Part shown: piece after piece, positions 1 through 8,191 of the stretch
Layout of the letters: every line of letters begins with the position of its first letter
Numbering within the stretch: position 1 is the stretch's first letter
NCBI RefSeq assembly: GCF_000721105.1
Contig: NZ_JOEV01000006.1
Span: 186,001 to 250,000 of the forward strand
Length of the DNA stretch: 64,000 nt
Source: Streptomyces cellulosae
Lineage (GTDB): Bacteria > Actinomycetota > Actinomycetes > Streptomycetales > Streptomycetaceae
Direction of reading: 5' to 3'
Translations under genes and position numbers: made by a program
Notes under the pieces: model-generated
Told to the model about the DNA's origin: nothing
Databases searched by the model: none
What the model saw: the letters and a program-made list of their open reading frames with translations, nothing else

Positions 1-612
1 ATGCGGACACCTGCTGCGCCGGCGGAGGCTGCGGATGTCGCGGACGGTGCCACCTATGGTCTCGGCCTGCAGATCCAGCACCGGGACGGCCGCCTGCTCG
101 TCGGTCACTCGGGCTCACTGCCGGGATTCCTGGCCTGCGTCACGCTCAGTGTGGCGGACGATGTCGCGGCGGTGGTCCTGGCCAACTGCACTTCCGGCCC
201 ATTGCTGGGGAACGTGGCCGCCGATCTCGTACGGATCGTCGCCGAGGCGGAGCCGCGGATTCCCGAGCCCTGGCGGCCCCTTGCCGAAGTGGACGCCTCT
301 GTACTGGAGTTGGCGGGTCAGTGGTACTGGGGGACCCATGCTTTCGGTCTTCGGGTGACAGCCGACGGGCTTGTCTCGCTGGAGCCGCTCTCCGGGAAGG
401 GGCGTCGCTCGCGGTTCCGGGGCAACGGCGACGGTACCTGGACGGGCCTGGACGGCTATTACGCCGGGGAGCCACTGAAGGCTGTACGACGGCCTGACGG
501 GTCCGTGAGTCACCTGGACCTCGGTTCGTTCGTGTTCACGCGTCAGCCGTATAGCGAGGGGGCTGCTGTGCCGGGTGGAGTGGATACCGATGGATGGCGA
601 GGCATCGGCTAG
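1..612 (+). CDS. Serine hydrolase (beta-lactamase family), C-terminal part, cut by the window edge
   Basis: The visible 203 residues are the end of a penicillin-binding-protein/class C beta-lactamase-like serine hydrolase. The segment VGHSGSLPGF (about residues 34-43) fits the third active-site box (HxG, equivalent to KTG) of this family. The region after it is a beta-rich C-terminal extension as seen in esterase/D-aminopeptidase-type members. The catalytic SxxK and YxN boxes must lie left of the window, so the ATG at base 1 is probably an internal methionine. The gene ends in TAG and converges on the GNAT gene at 690, with a perfect palindrome between them. Substrate unknown. Confidence 0.75.
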   Translation: MRTPAAPAEAADVADGATYGLGLQIQHRDGRLLVGHSGSLPGFLACVTLSVADDVAAVVLANCTSGPLLGNVAADLVRIVAEAEPRIPEPWRPLAEVDASVLELAGQWYWGTHAFGLRVTADGLVSLEPLSGKGRRSRFRGNGDGTWTGLDGYYAGEPLKAVRRPDGSVSHLDLGSFVFTRQPYSEGAAVPGGVDTDGWRGIG

Positions 613-620
613 ACCCCTTG

Positions 621-662
621 CGTGGCGGCGGCGTGTTTCACGTGAAACACGCCGCCGCCACG
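621..662. terminator. Perfect 42-bp palindrome between convergent genes, with parS at its centre
   Basis: Bases 621-641 are the exact reverse complement of 642-662, giving a 21-bp GC-rich stem with essentially no loop. It lies 9 bp after the stop of the serine hydrolase and 28 bp beyond the end of the opposing GNAT gene, so it is well placed as a bidirectional terminator. The centre is a perfect ParB site. A poly-U tail is absent, which is usual for Streptomyces terminators. Confidence 0.75.
635..648. other. parS site (perfect)
   Basis: GTTTCACGTGAAAC, identical to the Streptomyces/B. subtilis-type ParB binding site. It sits in the centre of the palindrome at 621-662. Confidence 0.9.
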
Positions 663-689
663 AGGTTGCCATCACCTCCGGCTGCTCGG

Positions 690-1142
690 TCAAAGCTGGA
701 GCTTGAAACCCACGTGCGAGGGCGCGAAGCCGAGCCGCTCATAGAAGCGGTGGGCGTCCGCGCGTGCGTTGTCCGACGTCAACTGGACCAACTGGCAGCC
801 CTGGCGGCGGGATTCCTCGACCGCCCACTGGATGAGGATCGTGCCCAGGCCGCTGCCGCGTTCATCGGCGTGGATGCGGACGCCTTCGATGATCGACCTG
901 GTGGAACCGCGCCGTGACAGCCCGGGGATGACCGTGAGCTGCAACGTGCCGACAACGCGGTTCTCGCGTACGGCGACGACCAGGTGCTGGTGGGGATCGG
1001 ACGTGAGTCGATCCAGTGCTGCCAGGTACGGGGTCAGGTCATCCGGTGACTCCCGCTGGGCGCCCAGCGGGTCGTCGGCGAGCATGGCGACGATCTGCGG
1101 GACGTCCTCGGCGGTGGCGGGCCTTATTTCAAGATCTCCCAT
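690..1142 (-). CDS. GNAT family N-acetyltransferase
   Basis: A 150-residue single-domain acetyltransferase. The acetyl-CoA pyrophosphate loop RGSGLG lies near residues 95-100, followed by the typical helix and a C-terminal FYERLGF motif. GNAT enzymes move an acetyl group from acetyl-CoA to an amine; the acceptor here cannot be told. The ATG at 1142 starts directly on the fold (MGDLEIRPAT). It is divergent from the MFS exporter at 1278, so the two may share a control region, a layout seen for resistance or detoxification pairs (inference). Confidence 0.85.
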   Translation of the reverse strand: MGDLEIRPATAEDVPQIVAMLADDPLGAQRESPDDLTPYLAALDRLTSDPHQHLVVAVRENRVVGTLQLTVIPGLSRRGSTRSIIEGVRIHADERGSGLGTILIQWAVEESRRQGCQLVQLTSDNARADAHRFYERLGFAPSHVGFKLQL

Positions 1143-1229
1143 GGGCGCACCTTAAGTGCAGGTCGGGTCGAACGTGCGGAGGCCTGTCAGATACTCGTCG
1201 TTTGCCTATATAAAGCGTCTGCAACTATT

Positions 1230-1246
1230 GTGTTGATGCTTAACAC
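1230..1246. promoter_or_regulatory. Small inverted repeat in the GNAT/MFS divergent promoter region
   Basis: GTGTT-7 nt-AACAC lies about 30 bp before the MFS start in an unusually AT-rich stretch (1201-1250) between two divergent genes. It could be an operator for a regulator encoded elsewhere. The evidence is symmetry and position only. Confidence 0.3.
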
Positions 1247-1277
1247 GCTACTGCAATCGTACGGAAGGTGTGCCCCC

Positions 1278-2486
1278 ATGCCGCTCGCGCTTCTGGCCCT
1301 TGCGATCGGGGCCTTCGGGATCGGAACGACGGAGTTCGTGATCATGGGTCTGTTGCCCGAGGTGGCGGGCGACTTCGGCGTTTCCATCCCCACCGCCGGC
1401 TTCCTGGTGACCGGCTACGCGCTCGGTGTCATGTTCGGTGCCCCGCTGATGACCGCGCTGGGAACGAAGGTCTCACGCAAGCGGATGCTGATGTTGCTGA
1501 TGGGACTGTTCATCGTCGGCAATCTGCTGTCCGCCCTCGCACCGGCCTTCGCCGTGATGCTGATCGGCCGTGTGGTTGCCTCACTGGCCCACGGGGCCTT
1601 CTTCGGCATCGGCTCGGTGGTCGCGGCCGACCTGGTCGCACCCGACAAGAAGGCCGGAGCGATCGCGATGATGTTCACCGGCCTGACCGTCGCCAATGTG
1701 GTTGGCGTCCCGCTGGGCACGCTCGTCGGGCAGTCCGTCGGCTGGCGCGTCACCTTCGGGATCGTCGCGGCTCTGGGCGTCGTCGGCCTGCTCGGCGTGG
1801 CCAAGCTCGTTCCCGAGATCCGTCGGGCGGAAGGCGTACACCTGCGGCACGAAATAGCAGCGTTCAAGAACGCGCAGGTGCTCCTCGCGATGGCGATGAC
1901 CGTTCTCGGCTTCGGGGGCGTCTTCGCCGCCATCACTTACATCGCCCCGATGATGACTCACGTCGCCGGCTTCGACGACGGCACCGTCACCTGGCTGCTG
2001 GTCCTCTTCGGGCTCGGCATGGTCGGCGGCAACCTCGTAGGGGGCCGCTTCGCTGACCGCGCCCTGATGCCCATGCTGTACGTCTCTCTGGGCGCCCTCG
2101 CCGTCGTCCTCGCGCTCTTCACGCTCACCGCCCACCAAAAGGCCCTGGCGGCCGTCACCATCGTGCTGATCGGTGCCCTGGGCTTCGCCACCGTCCCGCC
2201 TCTGCAGAAGCGTGTCCTCGACCAGGCGCACGGTGCCCCGACACTGGCCTCGGCTATGAACATCGGTGCCTTCAACCTCGGCAACGCGCTCTCCGCCTGG
2301 CTCGGGGGACTGGTCATCTCGGCAGGCTTCGGCTACACCGCCCCCAACCTGGTCGGTACCGGCCTCGCCGTGGCCGCTCTGCTCCTGGCCTTTCTCTCGG
2401 CCGCGCTGGAGCGGCGTCACAACACGCCCAGCACGGTGGTCACGCAGGCCGTGCCAACGGATCAGCGTGCTGCCGTTCACCAGTGA
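1278..2486 (+). CDS. MFS transporter, DHA1 (AraJ/YdhP-like) exporter
   Basis: 402 residues with about 12 hydrophobic segments. The N-terminus (LALAIGAFGIGTTEFVIMG) and the short loop after helix 2 (TKVSRKRML) are typical of DHA1 drug or sugar efflux proteins such as AraJ, YdhP and Cmx-type chloramphenicol exporters. I chose the ATG at 1278, preceded by GGAAGG, because the first helix begins right after it; upstream in-frame codons at 1230 would add unrelated residues. Proton-driven efflux of a small molecule is expected; the substrate is not visible. Divergent from a GNAT gene, which may act on a related compound (inference). Confidence 0.85.
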   Translation: MPLALLALAIGAFGIGTTEFVIMGLLPEVAGDFGVSIPTAGFLVTGYALGVMFGAPLMTALGTKVSRKRMLMLLMGLFIVGNLLSALAPAFAVMLIGRVVASLAHGAFFGIGSVVAADLVAPDKKAGAIAMMFTGLTVANVVGVPLGTLVGQSVGWRVTFGIVAALGVVGLLGVAKLVPEIRRAEGVHLRHEIAAFKNAQVLLAMAMTVLGFGGVFAAITYIAPMMTHVAGFDDGTVTWLLVLFGLGMVGGNLVGGRFADRALMPMLYVSLGALAVVLALFTLTAHQKALAAVTIVLIGALGFATVPPLQKRVLDQAHGAPTLASAMNIGAFNLGNALSAWLGGLVISAGFGYTAPNLVGTGLAVAALLLAFLSAALERRHNTPSTVVTQAVPTDQRAAVHQ

Positions 2487-2539
2487 CCGCACGCGGGGAA
2501 GACCTGTGCCGTAGAGCAAAGAAGGTCTGCCCTGTGCGG
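2487..2539. terminator. Possible imperfect terminator between convergent genes
   Basis: CCGCAC (2487-2492) pairs with GTGCGG (2534-2539) and AGACC (2500-2504) with GGTCT (2524-2528), leaving internal mismatches. It lies directly after the MFS stop and before the end of the opposing GNAT gene. Confidence 0.4.
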
Positions 2540-2567
2540 GCCGCCGGCGTCGTCGTGCCGGAGGGTC

Positions 2568-3506
2568 TCAGCCCGCCGCCACGGTCAGCGGAGCGAACCG
2601 CCGGCTCCAGTCGCCGGGCAACTCCGCGATGCCGTACGTCATGACCGCGTTGAAGCCCTGGGATGCCAGGCCGCGTTCCTTCGCCCAGGCCAGCAGTTCT
2701 TCGTGCCGTACGTCGATGTCGGTGCGCAGCGGGCGGTCGGTGTGGGCGGCGAGGGAAGTGATCAGGGCCTTGGCCGTCGGGGTGTCGCGGGCGATCAGCG
2801 GGCCGACGACGTGGGTGTCCATGTTGGGCCACGCGGCCGCGTATCCGATGATCCGGCCGTTCTCCTCGGCGACCCGCAACTGGTCGGCGAAGGCGGGCAA
2901 CCGCGTGATGATGTGCGTGCGATCGGCGCCGAACACCTCCTCGTCGAGCCGGAGGAGGGTGGTGAGGTCGTCGGCGGTGGCCGCACGGGTGGCGATCGCG
3001 GGGTCCGTCTCCTCGGACATGAAGGGTCCGCGCAGCATCTCCGCCCGGCCGGTGACCTTGAAGCCGAGTTCCTCATAGAGCGGGCGGCCGTTCGGCGTCG
3101 CGTGCAGGGTCAGCGGCGTGGTGCCCATCGTCGAGACGATGTGACGCATGAGCCGGCGCCCCACACCCCGCCTGGCATGGCGTTCAGCAACCAGAACCAT
3201 TCCGATCGCCCCGAGATCGGGGCGATCCTGCGGTCCGTACTCGGTGACGACACAGGCGGCGACGAGACCGCCGTCGGGATCGTCGATGCCGTAGCCAGTC
3301 CCGGCGGTGAGGAGGAAGGCCCACTTGTGTTCCTCGCGTGGCCACCCCCGGTCCTGGGACAAGTCGGCGCACGCGGTGTGGTCGCGCAACGTCAGACGGC
3401 GGATGGGCAGAGCACTGGGGGAGGGAGTCGGCACGCAGGTCAGGCTGTCCGACGTGAGCCCTCGACGTCCACCTGTTTCCGTGGGGACGTACGAGCTTTT
3501 GGCCAT
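2568..3506 (-). CDS. Tandem GNAT-domain acetyltransferase
   Basis: 312 residues with two GNAT-like halves. The first (about residues 34-160) carries the acetyl-CoA loop in RRGVGRRLMRH and ends with PLYEELGF. The second (about 170-310, from IATRAATADDL) is a more diverged acetyltransferase fold without a clear loop motif, like the C-terminal domain of YitH-type proteins. The ATG at 3506 is the longest option; a GTG at 3434 (289 residues) starts closer to the first domain and cannot be excluded, as neither has a strong ribosome site. It stands alone between the MFS gene and a HAD gene. Substrate unknown. Confidence 0.8.
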   Translation of the reverse strand: MAKSSYVPTETGGRRGLTSDSLTCVPTPSPSALPIRRLTLRDHTACADLSQDRGWPREEHKWAFLLTAGTGYGIDDPDGGLVAACVVTEYGPQDRPDLGAIGMVLVAERHARRGVGRRLMRHIVSTMGTTPLTLHATPNGRPLYEELGFKVTGRAEMLRGPFMSEETDPAIATRAATADDLTTLLRLDEEVFGADRTHIITRLPAFADQLRVAEENGRIIGYAAAWPNMDTHVVGPLIARDTPTAKALITSLAAHTDRPLRTDIDVRHEELLAWAKERGLASQGFNAVMTYGIAELPGDWSRRFAPLTVAAG

Positions 3507-3545
3507 GTCATGGCCAACCCCACAGCGCCTGAACAGGTGCTGCGT

Positions 3546-3559
3546 GTTTCACGTGAAAC
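3546..3559. other. parS site (perfect)
   Basis: GTTTCACGTGAAAC in the divergent gap between the tandem GNAT gene and the HAD phosphatase. Confidence 0.9.
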
Positions 3560-3630
3560 GTCGGCGAGCAGAGGCTGTCCGGAGGAGGTCGATCAAGGAG
3601 CGCACGACACTCCGCACTAGCCTCAACAGC

Positions 3631-4263
3631 ATGGCGAGACTGCATCTCTTCGACCTCGACGGCACGTTGTTGCATGGAACCACTGCACCCGTGGAGATCT
3701 CCCGGCAACTTGGCCTGGAATCCGAGACGGTGGCACTGGATCAGGCCCTGGGGGCGGGCCTGATAGGGCCACCCGAGTACGCGGCACAGGTGTACGAGCT
3801 CTGGGCGGATCTCACCGAGGCCCATGTGACGGCTGCCTTTGACGGCGCCCCGTGGCTGGCTCGGATCCGTGAGGTCTGGGCGGAAATCAGAGAGGCGGGC
3901 GACTACTGCGCCGTCGTCTCGCTCTCTCCGTCGTTCTTCGTGGAGCGGCTCGTCGGCTGGGGTGCTCACGCGGCCCACGGCTCCCGCTTCCCCGCCGTGC
4001 CGTTCACCGAGCCCGTGGACCCCGCCGGAGTCCTCAGTGCCGCGGCAAAGGTGCGGATCGCCGACCGGCTGTGTGAGGAGTTCGGAGTCACGCGGGCCGA
4101 CTGTGTCGCGTATGGCGATTCTCTGTCGGACAAGGACCTGTTCGGTGTGGTGCCCATCTCCGTCGCGGTCAATGCGGACCGCCATCTGTCCGGTCTGTCG
4201 ACCCATACCTACATGGGGAGAGATCTATGGGAAGCATATGAAATGGTGCTACACGCCCGGTAA
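3631..4263 (+). CDS. HAD-superfamily phosphatase (HAD-IB like)
   Basis: 210 residues. Motif I is FDLDGTLLHGT (nucleophile D8, acid/base D10), motif II is near VVSLSPSF, the lysine of motif III is in AAKVRIADRL and motif IV is YGDSLSDKDLF. The layout, with a helical cap after motif I, resembles the phosphoserine phosphatase/HAD-IB subgroup, which hydrolyses small phosphomonoesters. The ATG at 3631 was chosen because motif I begins at residue 7. A strong AAGGAG lies about 30 bp upstream, so either the spacing is unusual or the message is short-leadered. No operon partner. Confidence 0.8.
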   Translation: MARLHLFDLDGTLLHGTTAPVEISRQLGLESETVALDQALGAGLIGPPEYAAQVYELWADLTEAHVTAAFDGAPWLARIREVWAEIREAGDYCAVVSLSPSFFVERLVGWGAHAAHGSRFPAVPFTEPVDPAGVLSAAAKVRIADRLCEEFGVTRADCVAYGDSLSDKDLFGVVPISVAVNADRHLSGLSTHTYMGRDLWEAYEMVLHAR

Positions 4264-4684
4264 TTGATGGAATTCCTGGTTCGTCCCTCTCTTTATTCCT
4301 CGCGGAGGAGGGGGGACTTGTGTACGGACCGACTGCCGGTATGGTCGACTCCGGTTCGCGCCGGGGGCGAGGTGTACAGCCTGTGCGCCCTGTGTGAACC
4401 CAGAGCAAGGCAATGCAGCTTAACGGGACGGAGAGATCGAAGACCCGTATTTCCCGTCATCCGGCCGGGCGTAGCGACCGGGTGGGACGCTGCGGTGAGA
4501 GTACTGCGGCCAATGTCACACTCTCGCCTTACTTGTCCGTACGGAGCCGGAACACGGGTTGAATGTGGCGGCATTGGCTGTTGCAGCGAACGGGGAAAGC
4601 AAGCCGTCTGTGGGGGGAAAGCAGGCACCTTCCGACCGAGGAAGTGCGCAGACCGACCGAAAGATGTTCGAGGCGAGGCACACC
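4264..4684. other. 421-bp intergenic region, upstream region of the globin-reductase gene
   Basis: No gene is supported. A short hairpin-like stretch (CCTCGCGGAGG, around 4297-4307) follows the HAD stop. GAGAGT (about 4497-4502) and ACTCTC (about 4519-4524) form a small inverted repeat. The 126 bp before the chosen globin start are open in frame, but the translated residues look unlike protein from this organism. Promoter elements could not be assigned with confidence. Confidence 0.5.
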
Positions 4685-6397
4685 ATGGACGCTCCGACCA
4701 CCACGTCGGCCGACAACGGCACTTCCAACGGCGGGGCCGGCTGGTTCACACCGCGCAAGCAGCCGACGACTCCTGGCAGTAGCCCGGAGACGACCGAGGG
4801 CAGCCGCCTCGCCGGGATGCGCCCCATGGGCAGGACCACGACCGGCGCCGGCGCAGCCCCGCCGCCGAAGGCATCCGAGCCTCCGGCCACCACCGACGAC
4901 ACGCAGCCGCCCCCTTCGACGCCCGACGAAACGCAGCAGCCTCCTCCGACGACGGAGGAGACCGAGCCGCTCGCTCCCGCCGCGACGGACGACATACCGA
5001 GGCCCATGACAGCCGACGGCTCGGCGCAGACGGCGGCCGCCCGTGCAGAGCCCTCCGGCATACAGCGCCCCGGCACACAACTCGGCGCACAACCCCCCTC
5101 CGGCGCACCGACCGTCGGCATCCCGACCGCCGAGGCGCCGACCCCCGAGATCTCGCCCACCGCCACTGCTACCTCCCTCGACACCGCCCCACCCGCAGAA
5201 GCCCCGCCCTTCGACCTCGCACGCGGCCAAGCCCCGCGCCCCGGTCCCCGTGTCCCCGCCCAGCGGCCCGTCTCCTCTCCGGACGCCTCTCCGGACGCCG
5301 TCCTCATCCGTCGGACCATGGCCGAGATCGGCCCCGTCGCCGACAAGGTCACGTCGTACTTCTACGCGCTGCTCTTCGTACGCCACCCCGACCTCAGGCC
5401 ACTGTTCCCGGCGGCGATGGACGCCCAACGAGACCGGCTGCTCAAGGCCCTGCTCACCGCGGCAGAGCACATCGACAACACCGAGATCCTCGTCGACTAC
5501 CTGCAGAACCTCGGTCGCGGTCACCGCAAGTACGGCACTCAGGCCGAGCACTATCCGGCGGTCGGCGAGTGCCTGATCGGAGCGCTGAGCAAGTACTCCC
5601 CGGGCTGGGACACGGACACGGAGGGGGCCTGGGTACGGGCGTACACGACGATCTCGCAGGTGATGATCGACGCGGCGGCCGCGGACGAACTGCGCGCTCC
5701 GGCCTGGTGGTACGCGGAGGTCGTCTCGCACGACCTCAGAACGCCGGACGTCGCGGTGGTCACCGTCCGCCCCGATCAGCCCTATCCCTTCCTGGCAGGG
5801 CAGTACGCGAGTCTGGAGACGCCCTGGTGGCCGCGGATCTGGCGACACTACTCGTTCGCCTCCGCACCCCGCTCCGACGGACTGCTGTCGTTCCACGTGA
5901 AGGCCGTCCCCGCCGGCTGGGTCTCCAACGCCCTGGTGCATCGCGCCCGCCCCGGAGACGTCATCAGACTCGGCCCGCCGGCCGGGTCGATGACCGTGGA
6001 CCACACCTCTGCCAGCGGCCTGCTCTGTCTCGGTGGCGGAACCGGTATAGCGCCGATCAAGGCGCTGGTCGAGGATGTCGCCGAGCACGGGGCACGGCGA
6101 CCCGTCGAGGTGTTCTACGGCGCCCGTACCGACCACGACCTCTATGACATCGACACGATGCTCCGGCTCCAGCAGTCCCACTCCTGGCTCTCGGTCCGTG
6201 CGGTCGTCGACCAGCAGGCGCATCTCCAGCTTCCCGACGCCATCCGGGAGTACGGCCCGTGGAACGAGTACGACGCCTATCTGTCCGGCCCGCCCGGCAT
6301 GATCCGCAGCGGGGTGGACGCGCTCACGGACATCGGTGTCCCGTTCGAGCGCATACGCCATGACTTGGTGGAGGAACTCGTCGCCACCTCTTCGTGA
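4685..6397 (+). CDS. Globin-FAD-NAD(P)H reductase (flavohaemoglobin-like) with a long disordered N-terminus
   Basis: 570 residues from the ATG at 4685 (GAGGCGAGG just upstream). Residues 1-200 are Pro/Thr/Ala-rich and low complexity. A globin domain follows (about 205-345) with the proximal-His segment GRGHRKYG near residue 279. The reductase half has the FAD motif RHYSFAS near 385 and the NAD(P)H-binding GGGTGIAP near 449, ending in an Hmp-like C-terminus. Classical Hmp proteins are about 400 residues and oxidise NO to nitrate using O2 and NAD(P)H. Here the catalytic modules are intact but preceded by an extra tail that could be a tether or regulatory region (inference). It converges on a NUDIX gene 8 bp away. 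Confidence 0.85.
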   Translation: MDAPTTTSADNGTSNGGAGWFTPRKQPTTPGSSPETTEGSRLAGMRPMGRTTTGAGAAPPPKASEPPATTDDTQPPPSTPDETQQPPPTTEETEPLAPAATDDIPRPMTADGSAQTAAARAEPSGIQRPGTQLGAQPPSGAPTVGIPTAEAPTPEISPTATATSLDTAPPAEAPPFDLARGQAPRPGPRVPAQRPVSSPDASPDAVLIRRTMAEIGPVADKVTSYFYALLFVRHPDLRPLFPAAMDAQRDRLLKALLTAAEHIDNTEILVDYLQNLGRGHRKYGTQAEHYPAVGECLIGALSKYSPGWDTDTEGAWVRAYTTISQVMIDAAAADELRAPAWWYAEVVSHDLRTPDVAVVTVRPDQPYPFLAGQYASLETPWWPRIWRHYSFASAPRSDGLLSFHVKAVPAGWVSNALVHRARPGDVIRLGPPAGSMTVDHTSASGLLCLGGGTGIAPIKALVEDVAEHGARRPVEVFYGARTDHDLYDIDTMLRLQQSHSWLSVRAVVDQQAHLQLPDAIREYGPWNEYDAYLSGPPGMIRSGVDALTDIGVPFERIRHDLVEELVATSS

Positions 6398-6405
6398 GGC
6401 GGGGA

Positions 6406-6888
6406 TCAGCCCAGGTCGGGAGCGTGCATGGCGCGTACGCCCTCGATGTTGCCGTCGAGGTAGTGGCGCAGTGACAGCGGCACGAGGTGGACGGAGGCGA
6501 TGCCCACCCGGGTGAAGGGCACACGCACGATCTCGTACTCGCCGATGGGCTCGTCCACCTCGGGACCGTGCCGTAGAGCCGGATCCATCGACTCCAGGTG
6601 GCAGACGAAGAAGTGCTGTACTTTCACGCCGGTCGTGCTGCTGTCCTCGCCGATGTGTTCGACGGTGTCGACGAAGCAGGGCACCACGTCGGTGATCTTG
6701 GCGCCGAGTTCCTCGTACACCTCGCGGTGCAGGGCGTGGACGACGGTCGTGTCCTCCGGCTCGACCCCGCCGCCGGGCGTGAGCCAGTAGGGATCCATGC
6801 CGGGCTTGGTGCGCTTGATCAGAATCAGGTCGTCACCGTCCAGCAGAACGGCGCGTGCGGTGCGCTTGACCACAGGTCGGACGGTCAT
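6406..6888 (-). CDS. NUDIX hydrolase
   Basis: 160 residues. The NUDIX box is complete: G-x5-E-x7-REVYEELG in the stretch beginning GGGVEPEDT and ending HREVYEELGAK (about residues 41-65). These enzymes hydrolyse nucleoside diphosphates linked to another moiety using Mg2+ held by the box glutamates; the substrate is not predictable. It ends 8 bp from the convergent globin-reductase gene, and a parS-like site lies just upstream of its start. Confidence 0.88.
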   Translation of the reverse strand: MTVRPVVKRTARAVLLDGDDLILIKRTKPGMDPYWLTPGGGVEPEDTTVVHALHREVYEELGAKITDVVPCFVDTVEHIGEDSSTTGVKVQHFFVCHLESMDPALRHGPEVDEPIGEYEIVRVPFTRVGIASVHLVPLSLRHYLDGNIEGVRAMHAPDLG

Positions 6889-6909
6889 GGGAGAAATGTG
6901 GCCCGGCTG

Positions 6910-6923
6910 GTTCCACGTGAAAC
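6910..6923. other. parS-like site (one mismatch)
   Basis: GTTCCACGTGAAAC, differing from the consensus at position 4. It is located 22 bp upstream of the NUDIX start codon. Confidence 0.65.
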
Positions 6924-6975
6924 ATCGCGAAACGTGACCGGGTGAGCTCGTCCCGTGATGAGCCGGGATCAGGCT

Positions 6976-7920
6976 TCAGCACCAGTCTCCCGCCGCCCGC
7001 AGAAGCCACTCGTGAGCCCGCGCGATATGCGGCATGGCAAGCGTTCCGGTGCGGACCGACAGGAAGTACGTCCGCAGGGGCGGCACCGGCGGTTCGTGCA
7101 GCGCGACGACGTCACCGCGGCGCAGAGCGTCGGCGCACAGATAGCGGGGCAGCACCGCGAGACCGGCGCCCGCGGCCGCGCAGGCGAGGACCGCGCGCAG
7201 GTCCGGGACGATGACGGTGCCCGGAGCAGCCGGGCAGGAGTCGAAGACGGAGGCCCAGTAGCGGGAGACGAACGGCAGTGACTCGTGCACCTCGACGACC
7301 GGCACGCTCTCCAGCGCATGCGCTCCCTTTGCCATGAGGAGTCCGTCCGTCGACCATGCCCCCTTGCGGCGCGCCGGCCTCCCGGCGCCGAGCAGCTCGA
7401 CCCAGCGCGGAGCGGCCACCAGGACGTGCTCCTCGTCGCAGAGCGCAGTCGCCGTGAGAAGAGCGCCGCGCGGACGGGCCGTACTGATGGCCAGATCGTG
7501 ATGTCCGGCGGCCAGTCCCTCCAGCGCCTCCTCGGCATTGCCGAAGGAGGCACGCAGCGCGAAGCCTTGACCGTCCTCGCCGGTCAGCGTGGTGAGCGCG
7601 GGTAACGCCCGCTCCGCGGTGAACTCGGGAGGGCCGACGAGATGCAGTGTGCGCAGGGAGGACTCGTCGTCGAGTCCGGCCTCGGTGATCTCCACCAGGG
7701 CATCGAGGTGTGGCGCCGCCTTGTGGGCGAGCTCGTCGCCGATGGTCGTCGGGGTCACTCCGCGGGCCTGCCGCAGGAACAGCGGCCGTCCGAGCTGCCG
7801 CTCCAGGGTCCGGATCTGCGAGGTGACGGCCGGCTGGGACAGCCCGAGCAGTGCGGCGGCGCGGGTGAAGGAACCGGCCCGGTGCACGGTCACGAAGGTG
7901 CGCAACAAGGCCAGATCCAT
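6976..7920 (-). CDS. LysR-family transcriptional regulator
   Basis: 314 residues from the ATG at 7920, which follows AAGGGGAC and starts MDLALLRTFVTVHRAGSF. The winged helix-turn-helix occupies residues 1-60 (AAALLGLSQPAVTSQIRTLERQLG), followed by a periplasmic-binding-like effector domain. LysR regulators usually control an adjacent divergent gene, but the upstream neighbour (PLP lyase) is on the same strand, 270 bp away and beyond a strong terminator, so the target is unclear. The AT-rich stretch at 7972-7990 is a likely promoter/autoregulatory site (inference). Confidence 0.88.
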   Translation of the reverse strand: MDLALLRTFVTVHRAGSFTRAAALLGLSQPAVTSQIRTLERQLGRPLFLRQARGVTPTTIGDELAHKAAPHLDALVEITEAGLDDESSLRTLHLVGPPEFTAERALPALTTLTGEDGQGFALRASFGNAEEALEGLAAGHHDLAISTARPRGALLTATALCDEEHVLVAAPRWVELLGAGRPARRKGAWSTDGLLMAKGAHALESVPVVEVHESLPFVSRYWASVFDSCPAAPGTVIVPDLRAVLACAAAGAGLAVLPRYLCADALRRGDVVALHEPPVPPLRTYFLSVRTGTLAMPHIARAHEWLLRAAGDWC

Positions 7921-8068
7921 GGCGACGACGTCCCCTTCCCTGCCCTTCTCGGGGCACCGAGAAGGGCCCAACTATAAATATGTCGATAGGCCTGTGTCGC
8001 TACTGTGATTGGACACTGACAGAGAGTCAACTAGCCTTGGTCACGCGGTTCTTCGCGCGCAGAACCGA

Positions 8069-8107
8069 GGACGGTCCGAGCCACGAGGGGGGAGGCTCGG
8101 ACCGTCC
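8069..8107. terminator. Strong hairpin terminator downstream of the PLP lyase
   Basis: A perfect 14-bp stem (8069-8082 with 8094-8107, GGACGGTCCGAGCC and its complement) with an 11-nt loop, 85 bp past the stop of the minus-strand Cys/Met PLP gene and before the LysR gene. Confidence 0.8.
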
Positions 8108-8191
8108 GCCGACCGCTGTCCGCAGCCGGAGGCCATCCGGCGGGGTGTGACGCGTCTTCGTCGGAGGCGAGGCGTCAAGGCACGACGAGGG

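Noticed and set aside
5889..5902. Further parS site in the globin-reductase gene
   Set aside because: GTTCCACGTGAAGG has three mismatches, too many to support ParB binding.
4529..6361. 610-residue antisense ORF over the globin-reductase gene
   Set aside because: It is a GC-rich mirror frame of a gene with clear domains; the translation has no recognisable motif.
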